From Ensifer canadensis (GTDB taxonomy: Bacteria; Pseudomonadota; Alphaproteobacteria; Rhizobiales; Rhizobiaceae), in assembly GCF_017488845.2 (NCBI RefSeq), contig NZ_CP083370.1:3535501-3599500 (forward strand): a DNA stretch of 64,000 nucleotides, given 5' to 3'. The notes under the pieces are model-generated. The model was not told the origin of the DNA. It worked only from the letters and a program-made list of their open reading frames with translations, and did not search any database. Position numbers and translations under genes: made by a program. This document shows, piece by piece, positions 36,528 to 45,258 of the stretch (position 1 is its first letter; every line of letters begins with the position of its first letter).

Positions 36528-39500
36528 TCAGGCGCCGAAAACGATCAGCAGGTCCTTGGCATCGATCTGGTCGCCGGCGCGCACCAGAACTTCGGCAATC
36601 GTGCCGTCCTTCTCCGCATGCAAGGCCGTTTCCATCTTCATCGCTTCGATCGACAGCAGCACGTCGCCCGCCTTGACCGCCTGGCCCGCGTGCACCGCGA
36701 CCGTCGAGATCACGCCCGGCATCGGCGCGCCGAGCTGCGTAGCGTTGCCGGCCTCCGCCTTGCGGCGGATGGCGCTGGAAGCACCGCGGTTGCGATCGGG
36801 AACCTTGATCGGGCGCGGCTGGCCGTTGAGTTCGAAGAACACCTTGACCATGCCCTTCTCGTCTATCTCGCCCTGGGTCTGGTTGAGAATGACCAGCGTC
36901 TTGCCTTTTTCAAGGTCGGCGAACAGCTCCTCGCCCGGCGCCATGCCGTAGAAATAGGCCGGCGTCGGCAGCACGCTGACGGGACCATAAGTCTCCGCCG
37001 CCAGCGCATAGTCGGTGAAGACCTTGGGATACATCAGATAGGACGCGAACTCGTAGTCGTTGACCTCGCGTTCCAGCTTCTCTTCGATCGTCTTGCGCTC
37101 GGCATCGAGATCGGCAGCTTCGAGCAGCGAGCCCGGGCGAACCACATAGGCCTTTTCGCCCTTCAGCGCCTTCTTCTGCAGGCCTTCCGGCCAGCCGCCC
37201 GGAGGCTGGCCGAGGTCGCCCTTCAGCATCGACACAACCGATTCCGGGAAGGCGATGTCCTTGGCCGGGTTCTCGACGTCGGCAACGGTCAGGTCCTGGC
37301 TGACCATCATCAGCGCCATGTCGCCGACGACCTTCGAGGACGGCGTCACCTTGACGATGTCGCCGAACATCTGGTTGGCGTCGGCATAGGCCTGCGCCAC
37401 TTCGTGCCAGCGGGTTTCCAGACCGAGCGAGCGGGCCTGCTCCTTGAGGTTGGTGAACTGGCCGCCCGGCATTTCGTGCAGATAGACTTCCGATGCCGGT
37501 CCCTTGAGATCGCTTTCGAAGGCGGCGTACTGATGGCGCACCGCTTCCCAGTAGAACGAGATGCGGCGGATCCATTCCGGATCAAGGCCCGGGTCCCGTT
37601 CGGAGCCGCGCAAGGCTTCGACGATCGAGCCGAGGCAGGGCTGCGAGGTGTTGCCGGAGAGCGAATCCATCGCCGCATCGACGACATCGACGCCGGCATC
37701 GACGGCAGCCAGAACGGTCGCGGCGGCAATGCCCGACGTGTCGTGGGTGTGGAAGTGGATCGGCAGATCGGTCGCCTCACGCAGCGCCTTGAACAGCACG
37801 CGGGCTGCAGCCGGCTTCAACAGGCCAGCCATATCCTTGACCGCGATGATATGTGCACCGGCCTTTTCCAGTTCGGCGGCAAGCGCGGTGTAGTACTTGA
37901 GATCGTATTTCGGCCGGGCGGCATTGAGAATATCGCCGGTATAGCAGATCGCCGCTTCGCAGATCTTGTTCTCTTCGGCGATCGCCTCCATCGAGACGCG
38001 CATGTTGTCGACCCAGTTGAGGCAGTCGAACACGCGGAAGACGTCGATGCCGCCCCTTGCCGCCTGGCGGACGAAGTATTTGACGACGTTGTCAGGATAA
38101 TTCTTGTAGCCGACGCCGTTGGCGCCGCGCAGAAGCATCTGCAGCAAGAGGTTCGGCGCATCCTCGCGGATGCGCGCCAGCCGGTCCCATGGATCTTCGG
38201 TGAGGAAGCGCATCGAGACGTCGAAGGTCGCCCCACCCCAGCATTCGAGCGAAAACAGATTCGGCAGAGCCCGCGCATAGGTGCCGGCGACACGGGCGAT
38301 GTCGTAGGTGCGCATGCGAGTGGCGAGCAGCGACTGATGGCCGTCGCGCATGGTCGTGTCGGTGACGAGCACCTGCGGCTGCGCCCTGACCCATTCGGCA
38401 AATTTCTTCGGGCCGAGTTGGTCGAGCATCTGCTTGGTGCCCGGCTTGATCTCGCCGCCGATGAACGGCACGACGGGGGCGGCGATCTCATCCGACGGAC
38501 GCGGACGGCCCTTGGCTTCCGGATGGCCGTTGACGGTAACGTCGGCGAGATAGGTCAGGAGCTTGGTCGCGCGGTCCTGGCGGCGCACCTGCTGGAAAAG
38601 CTCCGGCGTCGTGTCGATGAAGCGCGTGGTGTAGGTGTTGTCGTGGAATTTCGAGTGGCTAATGATCGCTTCGAGGAAGGTCAGGTTCGTGGCCACTCCG
38701 CGGATGCGGAATTCGCGCAGCGCGCGGATCATGCGCTGGATCGCCTCGTCGGGGTTCGGCGCCCAGGCCGTCACCTTTTCCAGCAGCGGATCGTAGTAGC
38801 GGGTGATGACCGCGCCCGAATAGGCGGTGCCGCCATCGAGCCGGATGCCGAAGCCGGTTGCGCCGCGATAGGCAGTGATGCGGCCATAGTCCGGAATGAA
38901 GTTCTGCTCGGGATCTTCCGTGGTGATGCGGCACTGCAGCGCGTGGCCGTTGAGGCGGATATTTTCCTGCGACGGCACGCCGGATTCCGGCGTGCCGATG
39001 GCATAACCGTCGAGGATGTGGATCTGCGCCTTGACGATATCGATGCCGGTGACCACCTCGGTCACCGTGTGCTCGACCTGGATGCGCGGATTGACTTCGA
39101 TGAAGTAGAATTTGCCGCTGTCGGCATCCATCAGATACTCGACAGTACCGGCGCCGATGTAGTTAGTCGCCTCGGCAATGCGCTTGGAATAGGCGGCAAG
39201 CTCTTCGCGCTGGCTGGCGTTGAGGTAAGGCGCCGGCGCGCGCTCGACGACCTTCTGGTTGCGCCGCTGGATGGAGCAGTCGCGCTCGAACAGATGCACG
39301 ACGTTGCCGTGGGTATCGCCGAGAACCTGGCTTTCGACGTGGCGGGCACGCTCGACCAGCTTTTCGAGGTAGACCTCGTCCTTGCCGAAGGCGGCCTTGG
39401 CCTCGCGCTTGGCTTCCGTCACCTCGCGGGCGAGATCCTTCGGGTCGCGGATCGCGCGCATGCCGCGCCCGCCGCCGCCCCAGGAAGCCTTCAGCATCAC

Positions 39501-39986
39501 CGGATAGCCGATCGCCTCGGCCATCTTCGCCACTTCAGCCATGTCTTCGGGAAGCGGTTCCGTCGCCGGCACGACCGGTACACCGATCGAGATCGCCAGG
39601 TTGCGGGCGGCAACCTTGTTGCCGAGCTGGCGCATGGTTTCCGGCTTCGGGCCGATGAAGGTGATGCCGGCCTCGGCGCAGGCCTCGGCGAATTCGGGGC
39701 TTTCCGACAACAGGCCGTAGCCCGGATGAATGGCATCGGCGCCGGAAAGCTTGGCGACGCGGATCACTTCCTCGATCGACAGGTAACTCTCGATCGGCCC
39801 GAGGTCCCGCGACAGATGCGGGCCGCGGCCGACCTGATAACTTTCGTCCGCCTTGAAGCGGTGCAGCGCCAGTTTGTCCTCTTCAGCCCATATCGCGACC
39901 GTTTTCAGACCTAGTTCATTGGCCGCGCGAAACACGCGGATTGCAATTTCGGAACGGTTGGCAACAAGGATCTTCGAAATGGGCAA
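36528..39986 (-). CDS. pyc: pyruvate carboxylase
   Basis: 1152 residues, a single-chain enzyme making oxaloacetate from pyruvate and bicarbonate with ATP. The biotin carboxylase domain covers about residues 1-450 (KILVANRSEIAIRVFRAA, KASWGGGGRGMR, FIEVNPRIQVEHTVTE). The carboxyltransferase domain follows from about 540 (DTTMRDGHQSLLATRMRTYD). The biotinyl lysine is near residue 1117 in IEAMKMET. The start is TTG at 39986 with GAGGAG 6 nt upstream, giving the family N-terminus; the frame upstream is unrelated. It is an anaplerotic core enzyme. Confidence 0.97.
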   Translation of the reverse strand: MPISKILVANRSEIAIRVFRAANELGLKTVAIWAEEDKLALHRFKADESYQVGRGPHLSRDLGPIESYLSIEEVIRVAKLSGADAIHPGYGLLSESPEFAEACAEAGITFIGPKPETMRQLGNKVAARNLAISIGVPVVPATEPLPEDMAEVAKMAEAIGYPVMLKASWGGGGRGMRAIRDPKDLAREVTEAKREAKAAFGKDEVYLEKLVERARHVESQVLGDTHGNVVHLFERDCSIQRRNQKVVERAPAPYLNASQREELAAYSKRIAEATNYIGAGTVEYLMDADSGKFYFIEVNPRIQVEHTVTEVVTGIDIVKAQIHILDGYAIGTPESGVPSQENIRLNGHALQCRITTEDPEQNFIPDYGRITAYRGATGFGIRLDGGTAYSGAVITRYYDPLLEKVTAWAPNPDEAIQRMIRALREFRIRGVATNLTFLEAIISHSKFHDNTYTTRFIDTTPELFQQVRRQDRATKLLTYLADVTVNGHPEAKGRPRPSDEIAAPVVPFIGGEIKPGTKQMLDQLGPKKFAEWVRAQPQVLVTDTTMRDGHQSLLATRMRTYDIARVAGTYARALPNLFSLECWGGATFDVSMRFLTEDPWDRLARIREDAPNLLLQMLLRGANGVGYKNYPDNVVKYFVRQAARGGIDVFRVFDCLNWVDNMRVSMEAIAEENKICEAAICYTGDILNAARPKYDLKYYTALAAELEKAGAHIIAVKDMAGLLKPAAARVLFKALREATDLPIHFHTHDTSGIAAATVLAAVDAGVDVVDAAMDSLSGNTSQPCLGSIVEALRGSERDPGLDPEWIRRISFYWEAVRHQYAAFESDLKGPASEVYLHEMPGGQFTNLKEQARSLGLETRWHEVAQAYADANQMFGDIVKVTPSSKVVGDMALMMVSQDLTVADVENPAKDIAFPESVVSMLKGDLGQPPGGWPEGLQKKALKGEKAYVVRPGSLLEAADLDAERKTIEEKLEREVNDYEFASYLMYPKVFTDYALAAETYGPVSVLPTPAYFYGMAPGEELFADLEKGKTLVILNQTQGEIDEKGMVKVFFELNGQPRPIKVPDRNRGASSAIRRKAEAGNATQLGAPMPGVISTVAVHAGQAVKAGDVLLSIEAMKMETALHAEKDGTIAEVLVRAGDQIDAKDLLIVFGA

Positions 39987-40101
39987 GTCGGACTCCTCAA
40001 GACTTGAAACGCGGGAAATGCTGCACCCGCGAAGTAAAGTATTAGCGGGTCGCGGAATGAAGCGCAATTTCAGAGTCGAGCGGAAATCCGAGAGAAATGG
40101 A

Positions 40102-40842
40102 TCAGGAAATGAGCCCCAGCCGGAAGGCGATCGCCACGACGTGGTGACGGTTCTTGCCCTTCAGTTTCTCCTGGATGCCGTTCATGTACCAATCGACTGT
40201 GTGACTGGAAATATCGAGCACCTTGCTGATATCGTTCGAGGTCATGCCGTCGGCGAGATAGTTGAGCGCTTCCATTTCGCGCCGCGTCATCTGCACTTCG
40301 ACACGCGATGCGAGTTCGGCTGAAATCTCCGGATCGGTCAGTTCCAGCAGTTTCCAGAACAGACGCTTGGCAATCTGGTCGAACAGGCTGATTTCAATAG
40401 GGCTCAAATCGACGACGCGGCCGCCGACCGTGAGATTGCCCAACAGGCCGCGGCGGCCGTGCACCGGAAAGATGTAACCGTCATAGAGGCCGTGGTTGCG
40501 GGCCTCGATCATCATGCTTTCCATGCGCTTGCGATGCGGGTCGGAACGGAAGGCAAACAGTGTGTCGCGCCAGCGGAAGCCGCGCTGGGCGTGACCGAGG
40601 TAGCGGATGGTCGGATCGATCACGACAAACTTCTTGCGGATGTAGATCTGCGGCCAGCCTTCCGGCCAGCGACCGGCGAGCAGCAGCCTCAACGGGTTTT
40701 CGTGAGGCTTCGGCTGCCTGACGACCCCGTAGAAGTCGAAGCCGCAGCGGTCGAGCAACCGTTCGAACTCCGGTACGATTTCTTCGCGCGTCTTCATCTC
40801 TTCGATCAGCGCAAGAAATTGCACAAGCAGCGTGATATTCAT
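40102..40842 (-). CDS. expR: ExpR-like LuxR family quorum-sensing regulator
   Basis: 246 residues. The N-terminal part resembles an autoinducer-binding domain, with FDFYGVVRQPKP and the conserved tryptophans and aspartate in GRWPEGWPQIYIRKKFVVIDP. The C-terminal helix-turn-helix (LTRREMEALNYLADGMTSND-like, then SSHTVDWYMNGIQEKLKGKN) is the LuxR/FixJ type. Its place beside pyc matches expR of Sinorhizobium, which responds to long-chain acyl-homoserine lactones and controls exopolysaccharide and motility. No luxI-type synthase is in the window. The assignment rests on recalled synteny. Confidence 0.8.
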   Translation of the reverse strand: MNITLLVQFLALIEEMKTREEIVPEFERLLDRCGFDFYGVVRQPKPHENPLRLLLAGRWPEGWPQIYIRKKFVVIDPTIRYLGHAQRGFRWRDTLFAFRSDPHRKRMESMMIEARNHGLYDGYIFPVHGRRGLLGNLTVGGRVVDLSPIEISLFDQIAKRLFWKLLELTDPEISAELASRVEVQMTRREMEALNYLADGMTSNDISKVLDISSHTVDWYMNGIQEKLKGKNRHHVVAIAFRLGLIS

Positions 40843-41230
40843 GGATCACCTTCCAGGTAGAACACGTGTGCGAGGGCCGGAAACCGGACATGAATGAACC
40901 GTTCAGGGGCCATTCATGTTGCACCCGCGATAATTCGACATACCACGCCCGGTCTTGTGCGAAAATCGCGAGAAATCGGAATTGGACGGAAAAGATAGCA
41001 GACTATGAATACTCTCGCCAAGCCCAACGACGGGCGAACGGAGTTTCGCTATCAAAACCGCCTCAAGCTCCTGTTTTTCCTAAAATATCGCAAATGACCG
41101 TCCCAGAGCGGCCTTGGCGGCCGGCAAATCGCGGCCTCGTGCCCGACGGCCGGAGGTGTTGAGGCGTGACGCATTTGCCGCACGAATGTTTGGTGCGGCG
41201 CAAAATCCGGTACCCGGAAGGGGTGAGACA
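40843..41230. other. 388-bp intergenic region upstream of expR and ndvA
   Basis: Divergent control region. I see a short inverted repeat, CATGAATG and CATTCATG (40889-40918), 47-76 bp upstream of expR, which could be a regulator site. No gene is supported, and the ndvA frame that opens at 41114 has no family resemblance before 41231. Confidence 0.5.
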
Positions 41231-42988
41231 GTGTCATTGTTCCAAGTGTATGCAAGAGCGCTTCAGTATCTTGCGGTTCACAAGTTCCGTGTCTCGGCGA
41301 TCGTGCTCGCCAACGTCGTGCTCGCCGTCATCACGATTGCGGAGCCGATCCTGTTTGGTCGCATCATCGACGCCATTTCCTCCAAAGGCGCAGTAACGCC
41401 GATGCTGCTGATGTGGGCAGGCCTGGGTGTGTTCAACACCGTCGCCTTCGTCCTCGTCGCCCGCGAAGCGGATCGGCTGGCCCATGGCCGTCGCGCCACG
41501 CTGCTGACGGAAGCCTTCGGCCGCATCGTCTCGATGCCGCTCTCCTGGCACAGCCAGCGCGGTACGTCGAACGCGCTGCATACGCTGCTTCGCGCCTGTG
41601 AAACGCTGTTCGGTCTCTGGCTCGAATTCATGCGCCAGCATCTGGCAACGGCGGTAGCGCTCGTCCTGCTCATCCCGACCGCGTTTGCGATGGATGTACG
41701 CCTGTCGCTGGTGCTCGTCGTCCTCGGTGTCTCCTATGTGCTGGTCAGCAAGGCTGTCATGAACCGCACCAAGGAAGGCCAGGCCTCGGTCGAGAACCAC
41801 TATCACACGGTTTTCTCCCACGTTTCCGACGCCATCAGCAACGTTTCGGTCGTTCACAGCTACAACCGCATCGAAGCCGAAACGCGCGAACTCAAGAAGT
41901 TCACCGAACGCCTGATCTCCGCCCAGTTCCCCGTGCTTGACTGGTGGGCGCTGGCAAGCGCGCTCAACCGCGTCGCTTCGACCATCTCGATGATGACGAT
42001 CCTCGTCATCGGCACCGTGCTCGTCCAGCGCGGCGAACTCGGCGTCGGCGAAGTCATCGCCTTCATCGGCTTTGCCAACCTGCTGATCGGCCGTCTCGAC
42101 CAGATGAAGGCTTTCGTTACGCAGATCTTCGAAGCCCGCGCCAAGCTTGAAGACTTCTTCCAGCTCGAAGATTCGGTGCGCGAACGCGAAGAGCCGGCCG
42201 GTGCGATGGACCTGGGCGCGGTCAAGGGCGAAGTGGAATTCCGCGACGTGTCCTTCGACTTCGCCAACACCACGCAGGGCGTGCGCAACGTGTCCTTCAC
42301 GGCCAAGGCCGGCCAGACGATCGCGATCGTCGGCCCGACCGGCGCCGGTAAGACCACGCTCGTCAACCTGCTGCAGCGCGTTCACGAACCGCGTGACGGC
42401 CAGATCCTGATCGACGGCGTCCATATCGCCAAGGTCACGCGCAAGTCGCTGCGCCGCTCGATCGCCACCGTCTTCCAGGACGCCGGCCTGATGAACCGCT
42501 CGATCTGCGAAAACATCCGGCTTGGCCGCGACGACGCGTCGCTCGACGAAGTGATGGCTGCCGCCGAAGCGGCTGCCGCCAGCGACTTCATCGAAAGCCG
42601 CAACAATGGCTACGACACCGTCGTCGGCGAACGCGGCAACCGCCTGTCTGGCGGCGAGCGCCAGCGCGTTGCGATTGCCCGCGCCATCCTCAAGAACGCA
42701 CCGATCCTGGTGCTCGACGAGGCGACCAGCGCGCTCGACGTCGAGACCGAGGCTCGGGTGAAGGATGCGATCGATGCGCTTCGCAAGGACCGCACCACCT
42801 TCATCATCGCCCACCGCCTGTCGACGGTGCGCGAGGCCGATCTGGTGATCTTCATGGATCAAGGTCGGATCGTCGAGATGGGCGGCTTCAACGAGCTCAG
42901 CCAGAGCAACGGCCGCTTCGCCGCCCTGCTTCGCGCCAGCGGCATCCTGACGGACGAAGACGTCCGCATGAGCCACACGGCGGCCTGA
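41231..42988 (+). CDS. ndvA: cyclic beta-1,2-glucan ABC exporter
   Basis: 585 residues, a half-size exporter with an N-terminal six-helix membrane domain and a C-terminal ATPase. Walker A GPTGAGKTT is near residue 368, the signature LSGGERQR near 472 and Walker B ILVLDEATSALD near 493. It moves cyclic beta-1,2-glucan made by NdvB to the periplasm, a function needed for nodule invasion and low-osmolarity growth in rhizobia. The start is GTG at 41231, giving the recognised N-terminus MSLFQVYARALQYL. Confidence 0.96.
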   Translation: MSLFQVYARALQYLAVHKFRVSAIVLANVVLAVITIAEPILFGRIIDAISSKGAVTPMLLMWAGLGVFNTVAFVLVAREADRLAHGRRATLLTEAFGRIVSMPLSWHSQRGTSNALHTLLRACETLFGLWLEFMRQHLATAVALVLLIPTAFAMDVRLSLVLVVLGVSYVLVSKAVMNRTKEGQASVENHYHTVFSHVSDAISNVSVVHSYNRIEAETRELKKFTERLISAQFPVLDWWALASALNRVASTISMMTILVIGTVLVQRGELGVGEVIAFIGFANLLIGRLDQMKAFVTQIFEARAKLEDFFQLEDSVREREEPAGAMDLGAVKGEVEFRDVSFDFANTTQGVRNVSFTAKAGQTIAIVGPTGAGKTTLVNLLQRVHEPRDGQILIDGVHIAKVTRKSLRRSIATVFQDAGLMNRSICENIRLGRDDASLDEVMAAAEAAAASDFIESRNNGYDTVVGERGNRLSGGERQRVAIARAILKNAPILVLDEATSALDVETEARVKDAIDALRKDRTTFIIAHRLSTVREADLVIFMDQGRIVEMGGFNELSQSNGRFAALLRASGILTDEDVRMSHTAA

Positions 42989-43015
42989 GCCGACGCCTTA
43001 TAGATCACGCAATGC

Positions 43016-43047
43016 AAAAGGCCCCGGACCCTCCGGGGCTTTTTTCG
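43016..43047 (+). terminator. Rho-independent terminator of ndvA
   Basis: GCCCCGGA pairs with TCCGGGGC around CCC and is followed by six Ts. It lies about 30 bp after the ndvA stop. Confidence 0.88.
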
Positions 43048-43220
43048 TTCATGCCGCTCGCATTGACTTGGCTCTTGCAATCCCGTTCAAGTACTGCGCC
43101 GTCGTTTGCTGGACGGCACTGCATGCAGCCGCCATTGGCGTCATGGGTTCTCGGTCAGAACGGCCAGCGAATTCGGCGTTAGCGAAGGCCAGCGAACATC
43201 CTTCGGAAGGTAGGTCACGA

Positions 43221-43858
43221 TTGACCGTTTTATTCGATGGTCGGGTCATGGCTGATTATCATCAGTTCTAGCTCGCAGACGCTTCCAACAACCTACATCT
43301 CCCATCGAACTGGACAGACGAAGACTTCAAGATCCGAATGCTTGCAGGCAACGATGCGCTGGTCGTCGTGACTGCTCGGAACAGGGATGTTGCGGTTATC
43401 GTGGAACTGCACGAACAGATGCCGAAGATCGACATCGAAAATGCGGATCATGTCGTCATCGGACGGCTCCACACGTCAGGCCAAATCGTCATAGCCGGGC
43501 TAACTGACTATCTTCAAGAGGTTCATGTTCGCGTTCCTGCGGGGCATCTGGACGCCATGGTCGTGTCGACCGGACTTCGCACCCTGAGTGACGTCGGCCT
43601 ACGCCGGGCGTCTTTATTAGACGCGCAAAGGTCGCTGTAGCCCTTTGAATGGCTGCAGTTTTTGTCCTTCAATCGAATAAGATTAAAGGAAACATGCAGT
43701 AGATGGCGATGATCGGTACCGCGTGTATCTCTGGGCCCTGCGAAGCAGGCGGAATTACTGTCCTGCGCGCCAATGGCAAGACGATCGAACTCGAGGGTAG
43801 GGGCCCCCAAGTTCCGCGGCCGGCTGCCTACACATTTGAACCGGCGGCCGAGCCTTGA
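43221..43858 (+). pseudogene. decayed gene of unknown function with a repeat insertion
   Basis: Reads (M)TVLFDGRVMADYHQF, then an in-frame TAG (43269), then LADASNNLHLPSNWTDEDF and on to LRTLSDVGL. At 43600-43701 a family-1 element interrupts it. The reading resumes exactly in frame as DGDDRYRVYLW. One base is out of phase near 43735, after which GGITVLRANGKTIELEG runs to a TGA at 43856. So there are three lesions: a stop, an insertion and a frameshift. The protein family is not one I can name. It lies between ndvA and opgC. Confidence 0.72.
43600..43701 (+). repeat. 102-nt twin-hairpin element, family 1, copy D
   Basis: Bounded by TA on both sides and sitting inside the decayed gene. It retains GCGTCTTTATTAGACGCG, AAAGGTCGCTGTAG, the CTTCAATCGAATAAGATTAAAGG hairpin region (within 43667-43689) and AAACATGCAG. 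Removing 43602-43701 leaves GGC CTA GAT GGC in frame. Confidence 0.85.
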
Positions 43859-43888
43859 TGCAAACCCTTGGTCGTCCTTATCGTTTCA

Positions 43889-45046
43889 TCATGTCGCTCG
43901 CATCGGTTTCGCGCTGACGACGCCCCGCAACCATTCCAGATAGTAGCCGTAAACGAAGTGCAGGCCGATGCCGACGATCACGAAGAGCGTGCCGGCGATC
44001 GGGTTCCGGCCGGTCACGAACAACAGCACCTGACCGACCATCGCCAGGATAGTGCCGAAAATGAAGATCGGCAGGGAATGGCGGCCGACCATCGCCAGCG
44101 GGTGGTCGGCATCGAGCCGGGCGAGGCGATTGACGGCGGGAATGACGGCGACGAGATAGGCGATCGCGAGAACATGGCTTAGCCGCGTCAGTGACAGGAA
44201 GGTCTTGTCGAAACCGGTCAGCACCGCCGGAAGACCGAAGGACAGGTCGATGTTCCACCAGGAGAAGAGAACCCACAGCGCCGAAACGACGAGATAGATC
44301 GCGGCGATCGCGATCAGCAGCGGCCTGCGCGGCAGGACTGCGCCCTGGCGGATCGCGGTCATCGAGACGATGCCGATGACGAAGAGGAACTGCCAGGACC
44401 ACGGATTGAGAAACCAGTAGCCCTCGTCGAGGAAGTTGGAGGGCACCAGCTTGAACACCCCGGCCACAAGCCAGAGCAGCGCGGAAAACACGAGGAGCAG
44501 CCGGCTGCTGATGCCGTTCAGCCAGAGGATGCCGGGCAGCATCAGGAACAGCACCGCATACATCGACAGGATGTTGTTATAGCCGAGTTGGTGCCCGAGC
44601 AGGACCATCGCGACGATGCCTTGCTCGGTCTGCTCGACGAAGGGTCGGATGTTTATCTCGCTGATCAGGTCCTGCCGGCCGAAATAGAGGGCGCCGCCGG
44701 CAAAGATCGCCAGTGTGACGATACTGGTCATGATATGGGCGACGTAGAGCGCCAGCGCCCGCCGCCAGATCTTGAGCGTCAGCGCCAGGCATGCGCCGGA
44801 CACGAACTTGCCGCCATAGGCAAGCCCGACGGAGAGGCCAGAGATGAGCACGAAGGCCTCGGCCGAATCCGAGAAGCCGAAGTTCTTGTGGGTCAGATAT
44901 TCGAGATATTGCCCGGGCACGTGGTTGACGAAGATCGTCAGAAGGCAGAGCGCCCTCAACACGTCGAGGCGCGTGTCGCGCTCCTTGGGAACCATGCGGG
45001 CGGATATCGTCGGGTTCGAGCCGCCCCCAAATGTGTTTTGCAGCAT
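43889..45046 (-). CDS. opgC: OpgC-like glucan-modifying membrane protein
   Basis: 385 residues with about ten spans. The start RDTRLDVLRALCLLTIFVNH and FSDSAEAFVLISGLSVGLAYG identify the OpgC family of membrane acyltransferases, which add succinyl groups to osmoregulated periplasmic glucans. Lying between ndvA and ndvB, it most likely decorates cyclic beta-1,2-glucan in the periplasm; this is inferred from position. An ATG 17 codons downstream (MVPKERDTRLD) is an alternative start. The 212 bp to the ndvB stop hold the ndvB terminator. Confidence 0.85.
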   Translation of the reverse strand: MLQNTFGGGSNPTISARMVPKERDTRLDVLRALCLLTIFVNHVPGQYLEYLTHKNFGFSDSAEAFVLISGLSVGLAYGGKFVSGACLALTLKIWRRALALYVAHIMTSIVTLAIFAGGALYFGRQDLISEINIRPFVEQTEQGIVAMVLLGHQLGYNNILSMYAVLFLMLPGILWLNGISSRLLLVFSALLWLVAGVFKLVPSNFLDEGYWFLNPWSWQFLFVIGIVSMTAIRQGAVLPRRPLLIAIAAIYLVVSALWVLFSWWNIDLSFGLPAVLTGFDKTFLSLTRLSHVLAIAYLVAVIPAVNRLARLDADHPLAMVGRHSLPIFIFGTILAMVGQVLLFVTGRNPIAGTLFVIVGIGLHFVYGYYLEWLRGVVSAKPMRAT

Positions 45047-45197
45047 GCGGTCTAGTATCCGGGATCTGGCGCCCCTGCCCCACCCCTGTTGAAACGGGCA
45101 CCGGACATGCGCTTAGCCCCAGGGGCAAGCGCATGTTCGATGCCGTCGATCGATGCACGAGCCCGTCAGGGTTCGTGCCGCCGGCAAATCAGCAAGA

Positions 45198-45236
45198 AAA
45201 AACCGGCCTTGCCCGTTCGGGTGCAAAGCCGGTTCC
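45198..45236 (-). terminator. Rho-independent terminator of ndvB
   Basis: On the minus strand AACCGGCTTTGC pairs with GCAAGGCCGGTT (one bulge) around a loop, followed by TTTTTTC. It lies just beyond the ndvB stop. Confidence 0.8.
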
Positions 45237-45258
45237 AACGTTCATTCAATACCGGCAG

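Noticed and set aside
36387..39914. 1175-codon open frame antisense to pyc
   Set aside because: It mirrors the codons of pyruvate carboxylase, is rich in His/Arg/Asp as GC-rich shadows are, and has no recognisable domain.
43049..43249. Minus-strand 66-codon frame downstream of ndvA
   Set aside because: It overlaps the terminator region and the decayed gene and shows no recognisable protein features.
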